A stretch of 64,000 nt of DNA from Belnapia moabensis DSM 16746 (GCF_000745835.1 NZ_JQKB01000008.1:62001-126000); one strand, 5' to 3'; numbered from the stretch's first letter, positions 9,339-19,146 are shown. Notes: generated by a model not told the origin, from the letters alone. Numbers and translations: made by a program.

Positions 9339-9362
9339 TCAAAAACCTATTCCGTTTTGAAT
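9339..9362. promoter_or_regulatory. AT-rich inverted repeat ahead of the bcs synthase genes
   Basis: Seven-base arms TTCAAAA (9339-9345) and TTTTGAA (9356-9362) flank a 10-base centre inside an unusually AT-rich 104-base gap between bcsZ and the accessory gene. It ends 44 bases before the accessory gene start. It fits an operator or an upstream promoter element for the bcs genes; no specific factor is recognised. Confidence 0.4.
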
Positions 9363-9406
9363 GAACTCACGGCATGTTGTTCTCCATCTAAGGGAACGAC
9401 TGCGCG

Positions 9407-10045
9407 ATGGAACGGGACTCGGATGTTGCTCGGGTAGCGGCAGCCTTGAAGTCTCCCGGACTCCGGTACCGGAGCTTCGGGAACGAGCCGGTGCGTGGAA
9501 CGCCGTCTCAATCAGTGGATGATGCTCCGAATTCCTTCCCTCTAGTCGGCGCCGCGATGGAGGCCGCGGCGGCGGAAGCGAAGCCGGCTCCCCCGGCGGC
9601 CGAGCCGCATGCCTCGGTGCCTCCCCCAAGTTTCGTCCCGCTGCCCGCCGATTTCGCCAGCCGGCCTTCGCCCGGCCCGGTCGACCTCAGCTACAAGCTG
9701 CCCGAACCCGCCCGCCCGGCCGCGCCAACGCCCGTCGCCGAGGCGCCCTACCGGCCGCAGCCACCCTTGCCCGAGCCGCCCGCGGCGCCTTTTTTCGCAC
9801 CGTCCCCCGCTCCGGCTCCCTCTCACGCGTCTTCTGGCACTCTCGCCACCCTGCTGCACGGCATGGCGCAGACCGTCGCCCCGCCGGGCTGGCCCGCCGC
9901 CATGCCACAGACCGGCCTGCTGCCCGCCGGCATGGTCACCCTGCCGCTCGCCGAGGTGATGCGCCTGGTCGGCGGCGCTCAGCCGGAACTGGCCTCGCCC
10001 TTCGCCGCCTTCCGCGTCGCGGGCCATCCCTCGGGCGTGCGCTAG
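9407..10045 (+). CDS. Proline-rich cellulose-synthesis accessory protein, CcpAx/BcsO-P-like
   Basis: A 212-residue protein of three parts. The N-terminal segment is DVARVAAALKSPGLRYRSFG. A long Pro/Ala-rich disordered middle spans about residues 50-145. The short C-terminal helical block is LPLAEVMRLVGGAQPELASP. From memory, CcpAx (cellulose complementing factor of Komagataeibacter) has the same layout: a D-x-x-R-V...Y-x-x-Y-R-x-F start, a proline-rich middle and an AEVFMTLGG...SP end. CcpAx helps arrange synthase terminal complexes with BcsD. Its position directly before bcsQ-bcsAB supports a Bcs role. Sequence identity is low, so the family name is an inference. Confidence 0.6.
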   Translation: MERDSDVARVAAALKSPGLRYRSFGNEPVRGTPSQSVDDAPNSFPLVGAAMEAAAAEAKPAPPAAEPHASVPPPSFVPLPADFASRPSPGPVDLSYKLPEPARPAAPTPVAEAPYRPQPPLPEPPAAPFFAPSPAPAPSHASSGTLATLLHGMAQTVAPPGWPAAMPQTGLLPAGMVTLPLAEVMRLVGGAQPELASPFAAFRVAGHPSGVR

Positions 10046-10065
10046 ACAGGATCGGGGAAGGCAGA

Positions 10066-10890
10066 ATGCCGCTGATCTGCGTGGCCGCGCCCAAGGGAGG
10101 CGTCGGCAAGACCACGCTCGCTGCCAACCTCGCCGATGCGCTGCATCGCGCGGGCCACCCGGTGCTGGCGATGGATTGCGACCCGCAGAACGCGCTCCGC
10201 CTGCATTTCGGCCTGCCGGTGCGGGACGCCGCCGGCTTCCTGATGGAACTGCCTCGCCGCCCCGACTGGCGCGGCCTCGTCCGCGACACCGATTCCGGCG
10301 TCGCCCTGCTGCCGCATGGGGCGACCGACATCCGCGCCGCGCTGCGCCTCGCCGCCGCGCTGGAGCGCGAGCCGGAGCTGCTGCTGGCCCCGGTGCGCGC
10401 CATGCTGGCAACGCCCGGCCTCGTCCTGCTGGCCGACCTGCCGCCCGGCCCCTCGCAGGTGCTGAACCTGCTGGCGCCGCTCGCCGACCTTGTCGTGACG
10501 GTGCTGCTGGCCGATGCGACCAGCGCCGCCCTGGTGCCCGAGATCGACAGCGGCCGCTTCCTCGGCGGCGGGACCCTGGCCGCGCTCCACACCAGCCGCG
10601 TGCGCGTCGTGCTGAACCAGGTCGAGGCCTCTTCCCGCCTCTCCCGCGCCGTGGCCGAGGCACTGGTCCGCCATCTCGGCCCCCGCCTGCTCGGCGCCAT
10701 CTGCCGCGACGAGGCGGTGGCCGAAGCGGTCGCCGCCCAGCGCCTGCTGCACGCGCTGGCCCCGGACAGCCCCGCAGCCCTCGACATCGGGGACATCACC
10801 CGCGGCATCGCCGCCCTGCTGCCGCCACTGCCCCTGTCCATTGGGCCTCAGTCCATTGGGCCCCTCCCGACGGAACCGGTCGCGCCATGA
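10066..10890 (+). CDS. bcsQ: BcsQ, ParA/MinD-type ATPase of cellulose synthesis
   Basis: A 274-residue ParA/MinD-family ATPase with a deviant Walker A, PKGGVGKTTL (residues 9-18). The switch-like segment MDCDPQNALRLHFG is characteristic of BcsQ, and LLADLPPGPSQVL is the Walker B area. In enterobacteria BcsQ is needed for cellulose synthesis and localises the synthase at a pole. The stop codon overlaps the bcsAB start (ATGA at 10887-10890), so translation is probably coupled. The C-terminal tail holds a duplicated SIGP motif encoded by a 15-base-period repeat. Confidence 0.88.
   Translation: MPLICVAAPKGGVGKTTLAANLADALHRAGHPVLAMDCDPQNALRLHFGLPVRDAAGFLMELPRRPDWRGLVRDTDSGVALLPHGATDIRAALRLAAALEREPELLLAPVRAMLATPGLVLLADLPPGPSQVLNLLAPLADLVVTVLLADATSAALVPEIDSGRFLGGGTLAALHTSRVRVVLNQVEASSRLSRAVAEALVRHLGPRLLGAICRDEAVAEAVAAQRLLHALAPDSPAALDIGDITRGIAALLPPLPLSIGPQSIGPLPTEPVAP
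10836..10862 (+). repeat. Two-copy direct repeat in the bcsQ tail
   Basis: GTCCATTGGGCC occurs at 10836-10847 and again at 10851-10862, a period of 15 bases (five codons). It encodes SIGPQSIGP at the BcsQ C terminus and looks like a slipped-strand duplication that kept the frame. Confidence 0.8.
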
Positions 10891-13800
10891 GCACCAGCAC
10901 CCGCGACCGGCTCGCCCGCCTGCCCTTCATGCGCAGCCGCATCGGCGGCACTTTTGCCATCCTCGTCGGCCTGACCGCGGCGCTGACGGTGATCGTCGCG
11001 CCGCTCGAGCCGAAGGACCAGGCCTATCTGGCGATCGGCGGAGTGATGCTCTTCCTCGCCGCCAATGTCTTCCGCGGCCGCGTGATGACGCTCGCCCTCG
11101 CGGCTCTCTCCACCATCGTCTCGCTGCGCTACCTGTACTGGCGGCTGAGCGACACGCTCGACTACACGAGCTTCTGGCAGACCTTCCTCGGCACCGGCCT
11201 GGTGATCGCCGAGGTCTATGCCGCCGTCGCGCTCATCCTCTCCTACTTCCAGACGCTCTGGCCGCTCGATCGCAAGCCGGTGCCGCTGCCGGACGATGTC
11301 GCCGCCTGGCCGGTCGTCGATGTCTTCATCCCGACCTACAACGAGCCGCTGGAGGTGGTGAAGCCGACCGTCTTCGCGGCCCTCGCCATCGACTGGCCGC
11401 CCGAGAAGCTGCGCGTCCATGTGCTCGACGACGGACGGCGCGAGGATTTCCGCCGCTTCGCCGCCGAGGTCGGCGCCAACTACATCACCCGGCCCGACAA
11501 CAAGGGCGCCAAGGCGGGCAACATCAACCACGCGATGGGCGTCACCAGCGGCGAGTTCATCGCCGTGTTCGACTGCGACCATGTGCCTACGCGCGCCTTC
11601 CTCCAGCTCACCCTCGGCTGGCTGCTGCGTGACCGCGACCTCTGCATGGTGCAGACGCCGCACCACTTCTATTCGCCCGACCCCTTCGAGCGGAACCTCG
11701 TCTCCGGCTCGCGCGTGCCGAACGAGAACCTGCTCTTCTACGGCCTCATCCAGCAGGGCAACGACTTCTGGGGCGGCACCTTCTTCTGCGGCTCCTGCGC
11801 CGTCATTCGGCGCGAGGCGCTGGAGGAGATCGGCGGCGTGCCGACCGAGACGGTGACGGAGGACTGCCACGCCTCGCTGCGCATGCAGCGGCTCGGCTGG
11901 CGCACCGCCTATATCCGCATGCCGCTCGCGGCCGGCCTCGCGACCGAGCGGCTGATGCTGCATATCGGCCAGCGCATGCGCTGGGGGCGGGGGATGATCC
12001 AGATCCTCCGCATCGAGAACCCGCTGACGGCGAGCGGCCTCGGGTGGTCCGAGCGGCTTTGCTACTTCATGGCGATGTTCCACTTCCTCTTCCCGCTGCC
12101 GCGCTTCGTCTTCCTCACCGCGCCGCTCGCCTACCTGCTCGGCGGGCAGACCATCATCGCGGCCTCGCCGCTGGCGATCGTCGCCTATGCCGGGCCGCAC
12201 ATCATCCATTCCATCGTGACGGCGAGCCGCATCCAGGGCCGCGTCCGCCACTCCTTCTGGTCGGAGATCTACGAGGCCGTGCTTGCCGTCTATCTGCTGC
12301 CGGTCACGCTGGCGACCCTGCTCGACCCGCGCCGCGGCAAGTTCAACGTCACCGACAAGGGCGGCACGCTGGCCGATGGCTATTTCGACATGCGCGCGGT
12401 CGGGCCCAACATGGTGCTCGCCCTCTTCCTCGCCGCCGGCCTCGGCTTCGGCCTCTGGGGACTGATGACCAACCCGAGGCAGAGCCTCGAATTCCAGGCC
12501 TACATGCTGAACCTCCTCTGGTGCTCGCTCTGCTTCATCACGGTGATGACCGGCCTCGCCGTTGGGCGCGAGCGGCGCCAGCTGCGCGAGCGGGCGCGGA
12601 TCAGCGCCGATGTCCCGGCCACCATCCTGCTGCCCGACGGCCGCGCGGTCGAGGGCGAGACGCGCGACCTCTCCCTCGGCGGCGCCGCGGTCTATGCCGA
12701 CCGCCCCGAGGGCATGGTCGACGACGCGGTGGTGACGCTCGAGCTGCACTGTGGCCATGAGACGATCCCGCTGCCGGCCGAGGTTCTGCGCTGGTCGGAG
12801 GGGCGCCTGCAGGTGCGCTTCGTCCCGCAGGACCTGCATGACGAGGGCCGCATCGTCCGCGCCGTGCTCGGCCGCGCCGATGCCTGGATGCCCTGGGACG
12901 AGACGCGGATCGACCGGCCGCTGCGCTCGCTGCGCGAGGTGATGGTGAGCATCACCGGCCTGGTGCGCGGCGGCTCGCAATTCTCGCTGCGCCGCCGCGC
13001 CCCGGCGATGGCCCACCATGTCCCGGTCATCGCCGAGCCGGAGCGCCCGCCGGCGCCGAGCCGCGTCACGACACGCCGCGCCGCGGCCTGGCTGCTCGTG
13101 GGCCTCGGCCTCACCGCCGCCGGCCAGGCCTCGGCGCAGCCGCGCCCCGCCTTCGGCCAGGCCCCAACCTATGCGCCGGCGCCCGCACTCGCCGCCCCCG
13201 GCGCGCATGACCCGACGCTCGGGACGCGCCGCATCAGCTATACGCTGCGCCAGCTCGGCCTCCGCTCGCCGATGCAGCTCCGCGGCACCTCCGACCTGCA
13301 AGGCGTGCTCTTCGGCGTCCGCGGCGACGAGGTGGTGACGGATGCCCGCCTCGTCATGCAGGGCTCGACCTCGCCCGCGCTGATCCCCGAGCTGAGCCAG
13401 ATCTCCATCGCGCTGAACGAGCAATTCGTCGGCGCCATCCAGCCGGACCGCAACCGGCCGAATTTCGGCCCGCTAGAATTCCCGGTGAACCCGGTCTTCT
13501 TCGCCGACAACAACCGGCTGAACATCCGCTTCTCCGGCCGCTACGCGGTCGAGTGCAACGACCCGCTCTCCGGCCTGCTCTGGGCCGTCGTCTCCGACAC
13601 CTCGACGCTGAACCTCACCCTGGAGAAGCTGCCGCTGACCCGCGACCTGGCGCGGCTGCCGGAGCCCTTCTTCGACCCGCGCCTGCTGCGCGAGCAGCTG
13701 GTACTGCCCGTGATCCTTGCCGAGGGCGCCGGCAACGACGCGCTGCGGGCGGCGGCCATCGCCTCCTCCTGGTTCGCGGTGCAGGCCGACTACCGCACCG

Positions 13801-15356
13801 CCCGCTTCCCCGTCGCCCCCGTGCCGCCGCCGCGCGGCCATGCGGTGATGGTCGCCACCAGCGGCGACGTCATCCAGGGCGTGCCGCTGCCGCGCTTCGA
13901 CGGCCCGACCGTCGCCCTGCTGCCCAACCCGAACGACCCCTTCGGCCTCATCCTCGTCCTCGGCGGCCGCACCGGGGCGGAGGCGGTGGCCGCCGCCTCG
14001 GTACTCGCGGTCGGGCGCGAGGCGCTGTCGGGCGAGGCGGCCATCGTCCAGCTGCCGGAGATGGCGGCCCGCCAGCCCTATGACGCGCCACGCTGGGTTC
14101 GCAGCAACCGCCCGGTGAAGCTCGGCGAGCTGGTCGACCCGACGGAGCTGCAGGTCTCCGGCTACTCGCCCGGCGCCATCTCCATCCCCTTTCGCACCGC
14201 GCCCGACCTCTTCACCTGGCGCAACCAGCCCTTGCAGGCCGATATCCGCTTCCGCGCCCCCCCGGGCCCCATCGTCGACGTCGCCGTCTCCCGCGTCGAC
14301 GCCACCATCAACGACCTCTACCTGAAGAGCTTCCCGCTGCGCGGCCCGGAGCCGGCCTGGCCGCTCTCCGCCGTCGCCGGATGGTTCGGCGGCACCGGCG
14401 ACCGCTCCGAGGCACGCCTCGGCATCCCGCCCTGGATCGTCTTCGGCCAGAACGAGCTGCAACTGCGCTTCGACATGCGCCCGCTCTCGCGCGGCGAATG
14501 CGTCGCCATCCCCGGCGACATCCATGCCGGCATCGACCCGGACAGCACGATCGACCTCTCCTCGGCCTACCGCTTCACCCGCCTGCCGAACCTCGCCTAT
14601 TTCGCCAGCTCCGGCTTCCCCTTCACCCGCCTCGCCGACCTCTCCACCACCGCCGTCGTCCTGCCCGACCGGCCGAGCACCAGCGAGCTCTCGGCCTTCC
14701 TCGGCCTGATCGGCCGCATCTCCGCCCTCGTCGGCCATCCGGCGACCGGTGTGCAGGTGGTGCGGCCCCAGGCGCTGGCCCAGGCGACGGAGAAGGACCT
14801 CATCGTCATCGGCGCCCTCGGCCGCCAGCCGGCCCTGCCGCAGCTGATGGCGCACGCGCCGGTGCAGATCGACGGCAACCGCCTCACCGTCGCCCTGCCG
14901 GACATGCTGGGCGGCTTCCGCCACATCTTCGGCGCCGGCGACCGGACGGGGGCGGCGGAACGCGCCTCGGCCCAGCTCTCGGCACCGGGCGACGGGCTCG
15001 GCGCGGTCTTCGGCTTCGAATCGCCGCTGAAGCCCGGCCGCTCCGTGCTCGCGCTGACCGGCACCACCCCGGCCGCGCTCGAGGACATGGTCGCCGCCCT
15101 GCAGGACCGCGAGCAGTTGCCCCGCGTCGAGGGCGACCTCGTCCTGCTCACCGCCGGCAAGCTCCAGGGCTACAGCCTCGGCCGCAGCTACAACACCGGC
15201 GTGCTGCCGCCCTGGCTCTGGCCGCAGGTCTATCTCTCGACCAGCCCGGCGGCGCTGCTCGGCCTGCTCGCCCTCGCCGCCCTGCTGGTCTCGGCGCCCG
15301 TCTACTGGGTGCTCCGCCGCCGCGCGATCCGCCGCCTGCGCATGAGGACAAGCTGA
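10887..15356 (+). CDS. bcsA: Fused cellulose synthase catalytic subunit BcsA and periplasmic subunit BcsB
   Basis: One 1489-residue polypeptide joining BcsA and BcsB. The BcsA part (about 1-690) is a multi-span membrane GT2 synthase using UDP-glucose. Its motifs are DDG (D181-D182), DCD (D229, D231), TED (324-326) and QRMRW (362-366). A cytoplasmic PilZ domain at about 560-665 has RRQLR and DLSLGG, the two c-di-GMP-binding motifs, so activity should need c-di-GMP. At about 733-750 lies AAWLLVGLGLTAAGQASA, which reads like a retained BcsB signal/anchor. The BcsB part (about 751-1489) is periplasmic and ends in a membrane helix (LLGLLALAALLVSAPVYWVL). Fusions like this are known in Komagataeibacter (AcsAB). 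Its start overlaps bcsQ. Confidence 0.93.
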   Translation: MSTSTRDRLARLPFMRSRIGGTFAILVGLTAALTVIVAPLEPKDQAYLAIGGVMLFLAANVFRGRVMTLALAALSTIVSLRYLYWRLSDTLDYTSFWQTFLGTGLVIAEVYAAVALILSYFQTLWPLDRKPVPLPDDVAAWPVVDVFIPTYNEPLEVVKPTVFAALAIDWPPEKLRVHVLDDGRREDFRRFAAEVGANYITRPDNKGAKAGNINHAMGVTSGEFIAVFDCDHVPTRAFLQLTLGWLLRDRDLCMVQTPHHFYSPDPFERNLVSGSRVPNENLLFYGLIQQGNDFWGGTFFCGSCAVIRREALEEIGGVPTETVTEDCHASLRMQRLGWRTAYIRMPLAAGLATERLMLHIGQRMRWGRGMIQILRIENPLTASGLGWSERLCYFMAMFHFLFPLPRFVFLTAPLAYLLGGQTIIAASPLAIVAYAGPHIIHSIVTASRIQGRVRHSFWSEIYEAVLAVYLLPVTLATLLDPRRGKFNVTDKGGTLADGYFDMRAVGPNMVLALFLAAGLGFGLWGLMTNPRQSLEFQAYMLNLLWCSLCFITVMTGLAVGRERRQLRERARISADVPATILLPDGRAVEGETRDLSLGGAAVYADRPEGMVDDAVVTLELHCGHETIPLPAEVLRWSEGRLQVRFVPQDLHDEGRIVRAVLGRADAWMPWDETRIDRPLRSLREVMVSITGLVRGGSQFSLRRRAPAMAHHVPVIAEPERPPAPSRVTTRRAAAWLLVGLGLTAAGQASAQPRPAFGQAPTYAPAPALAAPGAHDPTLGTRRISYTLRQLGLRSPMQLRGTSDLQGVLFGVRGDEVVTDARLVMQGSTSPALIPELSQISIALNEQFVGAIQPDRNRPNFGPLEFPVNPVFFADNNRLNIRFSGRYAVECNDPLSGLLWAVVSDTSTLNLTLEKLPLTRDLARLPEPFFDPRLLREQLVLPVILAEGAGNDALRAAAIASSWFAVQADYRTARFPVAPVPPPRGHAVMVATSGDVIQGVPLPRFDGPTVALLPNPNDPFGLILVLGGRTGAEAVAAASVLAVGREALSGEAAIVQLPEMAARQPYDAPRWVRSNRPVKLGELVDPTELQVSGYSPGAISIPFRTAPDLFTWRNQPLQADIRFRAPPGPIVDVAVSRVDATINDLYLKSFPLRGPEPAWPLSAVAGWFGGTGDRSEARLGIPPWIVFGQNELQLRFDMRPLSRGECVAIPGDIHAGIDPDSTIDLSSAYRFTRLPNLAYFASSGFPFTRLADLSTTAVVLPDRPSTSELSAFLGLIGRISALVGHPATGVQVVRPQALAQATEKDLIVIGALGRQPALPQLMAHAPVQIDGNRLTVALPDMLGGFRHIFGAGDRTGAAERASAQLSAPGDGLGAVFGFESPLKPGRSVLALTGTTPAALEDMVAALQDREQLPRVEGDLVLLTAGKLQGYSLGRSYNTGVLPPWLWPQVYLSTSPAALLGLLALAALLVSAPVYWVLRRRAIRRLRMRTS

Positions 15357-18300
15357 TGCTCCGCCGCGCGCCCCTTATCGCCGCCGCGCTGCTGCTGCCG
15401 CCGGTCGCGCTCGCCCAAGGCCAAGCCCAGCCCACTGCCGCCACCGCGGCCCAGGGCGGGCAGGAAGGCGCCATCACCGCCCTGCTCGACCAAGCGAATT
15501 ACTGGCGCCTGCAGAACCGGCCGGAACTCGTCATCCGCACGCTGGAGCGGTTGCTCGTCGTCGATCCGCGCAATGTCGAGGCGCTGGCCGGCGCCGCCCA
15601 GGCGCATGCCCATCTCGGCAACCGCCAGCCGGCCGAAAGCTACCTCGCGCGGCTGCGCCAGGTGGCGCCCGGCGACCCGCGGCTCGGCGAGACCGACATC
15701 ACCGTCCGCGCCGCGACTGTCGATACCGGCGCGCTGGCCGAGGCCCGCCGCCTCGCCGGGGCTGGCCGCGCCGCCGAGGCGGTGCAGCGCTACCAGGAGC
15801 TGTTCCGCGGCGCGACGCCGCCCGACGGCTACGCCCAGGAATACTACGCGACCCTCGCCGGCACCGAGCAGGGCTACCCGGAGGCGCGCGACGGCCTCGC
15901 CCGCCTCGCTGCCCGCTCGCCGAGCGACATGCGCCTGCAGCTCGCCCATGCCCAGGTGCTGACCTACCGCGACGCCACGCGCAACGACGGCATCGGCCGC
16001 CTCCGCCAGCTCGCCGCCAACCCGGAGGTGGCGAACACCGCGACCGCCGCCTGGCGCCAGGCGCTGCTCTGGCAGGGCCCAAGCAAGGACATGGTCCCGG
16101 CGCTGCAATCCTTCCTCGAACGCTTCCCGAATGACGGCGACATCGCCCGCAAGCTGGCCGAGGCGCAGAACCCGCCCGCCGGCACGCCGGACGAGGCGAG
16201 CCTCACCCGCATCCGCGGCTTCGAGCAGCTGAACGCCGGTCGCCTGCGCGACGCCCAGCGCGACTTCGAGGCCGCCGTCGCCCGCAACCCGGAGGATGCC
16301 GACGCCACCGGCGGCCTCGGCCTCGTCCGGCTGCGCGAGGGCCGCTACGGCGAGGCGCGCAGCCTGCTCGAGCGCGCCATCCGCCTCGACCCCGGGAAGC
16401 GCGACCAGTGGCAGCGCGCCCTCGACGGCGCCGGCTATGCCGCCGACCTCGCCACCGCCCGCAGCCAGCTCCAGGCCGGCAACCTCGACGCCGCCGAGCA
16501 GACTCTCCGCCGTGCCACCAGCCGCGGCGCCGGCGACCGCGCCGATGCCGATGCGCTGCTCGGCGACCTCGCGCTGCGCCGCGGTGACCTCGCCGGCGCC
16601 GAATCCCGCTACCACGCCGCGCTCGGCCGCCGCCCCAATCTCGGCCCCGCCGCCAGCGGCCTCTACGAGGTACTGCAGCAGCAGGGCCGCTTCGCCGAAG
16701 CGGAGGAGCTGCAACGCAACGCCCGCGGCCCGCTCGCCGGCGGCGATGCCATGTCCGGCCGGGCGAACGCCATCCGCACCGAGGCCCAGCGCAACCCGGA
16801 CCCGGCCGCCGCCATCGCCATGCTCCGCCAGGCGCTCCAGGCCGACCCGTCGAGCCCCTGGATCCGCCTCGACCTCGCCCGGCTGCTCGCGCGCCAGGGC
16901 AGCGGCGCCGAGGCCCGCCAGCTGATGGAGTCCGCCGCCGCCACCGGCAACCCCGCCTCGCTGCACGCCGCCTCGCTCTTCGCCGAGGAGGATGGCCGCC
17001 CCGCCGATGCCGCCGGCTACCTCGACCGCATCCCCGTCCGCCTGCGCAACGCCGACATGAACGGCCTGCTGGCCCGCGCCCGCATCGCCGCCGAGGTGCA
17101 GGCGGCAGCCAACCTCATCCGCTCCGGCCAGCAGGCCCAGGGCCGCCTCCAGCTCATCGGCATCGCCCGCCGCGCTGACCCGACCGGCACCAACGCCCAG
17201 CTCGCCATCCGCAAGCTCGGCCAACTGAACGATCCGATGGGCGCCGCCGAGGCCGGCCGCGCCGCGCTCGCCGCCAACCCCCGCGCCAGCGCCTCCGCCC
17301 GCCTCGCCATCGCCACCGCCCTGCTCGGCGCCGGGGCGGAGGCCGATGCCATCGCGCTCGCCCGCGCCGTGGAGGCCCTGCCCAACCTGACGGGAGAGGA
17401 ACGCCGCCAGGCCGCCGCCCTGCAATCCGGCCTCGCCGTCCGCGCTGCCGACCGGCTGAACGAGCAGGGCGACCAGGCCGGCGCCTATGACCTGCTCGCC
17501 CCCGTCCTGGCCCGCGACCCGACCAACGCCCCGGCCAACCTGGCGCTCGCCCGGCTCTACCAGGGCGCCAACCAGCCCCAGGCTGCCGGCCGCATCGCCG
17601 AGGGCGTCCTCCAGGCTGACCCGTCCAGCCTCGAAGCCCGCTTCGCCGCCATGGACGCCGCCATCGCCGCGCGCGACTGGGGCCGGGCCGAGGCCCTGCT
17701 GGTCGAGGCCCGCGCCATCAGCCCCGGCGACCTCCGCGTCTCGCTGGCGGAGGCGCGCCTCGCCCGCGCCGCTGGCCAGAACGGCCGTGCCCTGCGCGCG
17801 CTGGAGATGGCCGCCGCCCAGCGCCGCTCCCAGGCCACCCAAGGGGGCGACCCCACCGCCGGCAACGGCCCGTTGCTCGCCCAGGCCGGCCGCGACAACC
17901 CCTTCCGCCGCGGCGGCCTGCCCGGCACCCCCCTCGCCCCCGCTATCGACCCGGTCGATGCCGAGATCCAGCGCGAGCTCGGCTTGGTGCGCGAGGAAAC
18001 CACCGCCCGTCTCCAGGGCGCCGTCGCCTACCGCACCCGCTCCGGCACCAGCGGCCGCGACCGGCTGGAGGAGGTCTCCGCCCCGCTCGAAGCCTCCATC
18101 GCCCCCGGCGGCCGCATCACCGCGACGGTCACGCCGGTCAGCATCGCCACCGGCAAGCTGAACGCCGACAACATCGAGGGCCTGCGCGCCTATGGCAGCA
18201 ACGCCCTCGCCCCCGGCCTGCAAGGGACGACGCCCTCGGCCAGCCCCGCCGACCGCCAGCGCCTCACCGCGCGGGACACCACGGCGACTGGCGTCGGCCT

Positions 18301-19111
18301 CGGCCTCGGCTATGCGCGGGAGAGCTTCCGCGCCGATGTCGGCACCTCGCCCATCGGCTTCCGCGAGCAGAATTTCCTGGGCGGCGTCGAATTCGCCCCC
18401 GCCCTCAGCCCGACACTTAAGCTGCGGCTGACCGCCGAGCGCCGCTCGGTGACCGACAGCCTGCTCTCCTGGTCCGGTGTGCGCGACCCGGCAAGCGGCC
18501 AGGTCTGGGGCGGCGTAGTCCGCACCGGCGGGCGGGCGCAGCTGGAATACGGCACCGGCCCGGTCGGCCTTTACGCCGGGGCCGGCTACTCCAGCTTCAC
18601 CGGCCGCAACACCGCCAGCAACAACCGCTTCGAGGCCGGGGCAGGGGCCTCCTACCAGGTCTGGCGGCGGCCGGGCGACGAGCTGACGGCCGGGCTCGAC
18701 CTCGTCTACTTCGCCTATGACAACAACCAGCGCCTCTTCACCTACGGCAATGGCGGCTATTTCAGCCCGCAGAGCTACTTCGCCGCCAACATCCCGGTCG
18801 ACTGGCGCGGCCGCGACGGCGACCTCTCCTGGCGGCTCGGCGGCACCATCGGCTACCAGAGCTACCGCGAGGACGCCGCCCGCTACTTCCCGACCGATAC
18901 CGGCGCCCAGGCCCAGCTCGAATCCGACCCGACCGCCAGGGCCAGCCAGGCGGCCCGCAGCGCCTCCGTCATCATCGGCGGGGTCCGCGGCGACATCGAC
19001 TATGCCGTGACGCCCAATCTTCGCATCGGCGCCCTGCTGCGCTACGACCGCACCGCGAATTGGAACGAGGCACGCGGCATGTTCTTCGCCCGCTACCGGT
19101 TCGACAAGTGA
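15356..19111 (+). CDS. bcsC: Cellulose export protein BcsC (TPR plus outer-membrane barrel)
   Basis: A 1251-residue secreted protein. The signal peptide (MLRRAPLIAAALLLPPVALA) is followed by a long run of tetratricopeptide repeats (about residues 40-870) that spans the periplasm. The C-terminal region (about 900-1251) is a beta-barrel ending RYDRTANWNEARGMFFARYR, the usual BcsC porin end through which glucan leaves the cell. The ATG shares one base with the bcsAB stop (TGATG at 15354-15358), so the genes are translationally linked. Length and domain order match the family. Confidence 0.92.
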   Translation: MLRRAPLIAAALLLPPVALAQGQAQPTAATAAQGGQEGAITALLDQANYWRLQNRPELVIRTLERLLVVDPRNVEALAGAAQAHAHLGNRQPAESYLARLRQVAPGDPRLGETDITVRAATVDTGALAEARRLAGAGRAAEAVQRYQELFRGATPPDGYAQEYYATLAGTEQGYPEARDGLARLAARSPSDMRLQLAHAQVLTYRDATRNDGIGRLRQLAANPEVANTATAAWRQALLWQGPSKDMVPALQSFLERFPNDGDIARKLAEAQNPPAGTPDEASLTRIRGFEQLNAGRLRDAQRDFEAAVARNPEDADATGGLGLVRLREGRYGEARSLLERAIRLDPGKRDQWQRALDGAGYAADLATARSQLQAGNLDAAEQTLRRATSRGAGDRADADALLGDLALRRGDLAGAESRYHAALGRRPNLGPAASGLYEVLQQQGRFAEAEELQRNARGPLAGGDAMSGRANAIRTEAQRNPDPAAAIAMLRQALQADPSSPWIRLDLARLLARQGSGAEARQLMESAAATGNPASLHAASLFAEEDGRPADAAGYLDRIPVRLRNADMNGLLARARIAAEVQAAANLIRSGQQAQGRLQLIGIARRADPTGTNAQLAIRKLGQLNDPMGAAEAGRAALAANPRASASARLAIATALLGAGAEADAIALARAVEALPNLTGEERRQAAALQSGLAVRAADRLNEQGDQAGAYDLLAPVLARDPTNAPANLALARLYQGANQPQAAGRIAEGVLQADPSSLEARFAAMDAAIAARDWGRAEALLVEARAISPGDLRVSLAEARLARAAGQNGRALRALEMAAAQRRSQATQGGDPTAGNGPLLAQAGRDNPFRRGGLPGTPLAPAIDPVDAEIQRELGLVREETTARLQGAVAYRTRSGTSGRDRLEEVSAPLEASIAPGGRITATVTPVSIATGKLNADNIEGLRAYGSNALAPGLQGTTPSASPADRQRLTARDTTATGVGLGLGYARESFRADVGTSPIGFREQNFLGGVEFAPALSPTLKLRLTAERRSVTDSLLSWSGVRDPASGQVWGGVVRTGGRAQLEYGTGPVGLYAGAGYSSFTGRNTASNNRFEAGAGASYQVWRRPGDELTAGLDLVYFAYDNNQRLFTYGNGGYFSPQSYFAANIPVDWRGRDGDLSWRLGGTIGYQSYREDAARYFPTDTGAQAQLESDPTARASQAARSASVIIGGVRGDIDYAVTPNLRIGALLRYDRTANWNEARGMFFARYRFDK

Positions 19112-19146
19112 TGGACACCTCGCTCACCTTCCCGGAAGGGCCTCGC

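Noticed and set aside
10176-10886. Upstream extension of the bcsAB frame
   Set aside because: It overlaps bcsQ almost entirely and is Arg/Pro-rich; the ATG at 10887 overlapping the bcsQ stop fits the BcsA N terminus.
10848-13424. Long minus-strand frame across bcsAB
   Set aside because: High GC suppresses stops on the opposite strand; the product is His/Glu/Gly-rich with no motif, while bcsAB is unmistakable.
15302-18223. Long minus-strand frame across bcsC
   Set aside because: It is a Gly/Ala/Val-rich mirror of the TPR-coding strand with no recognisable domain.
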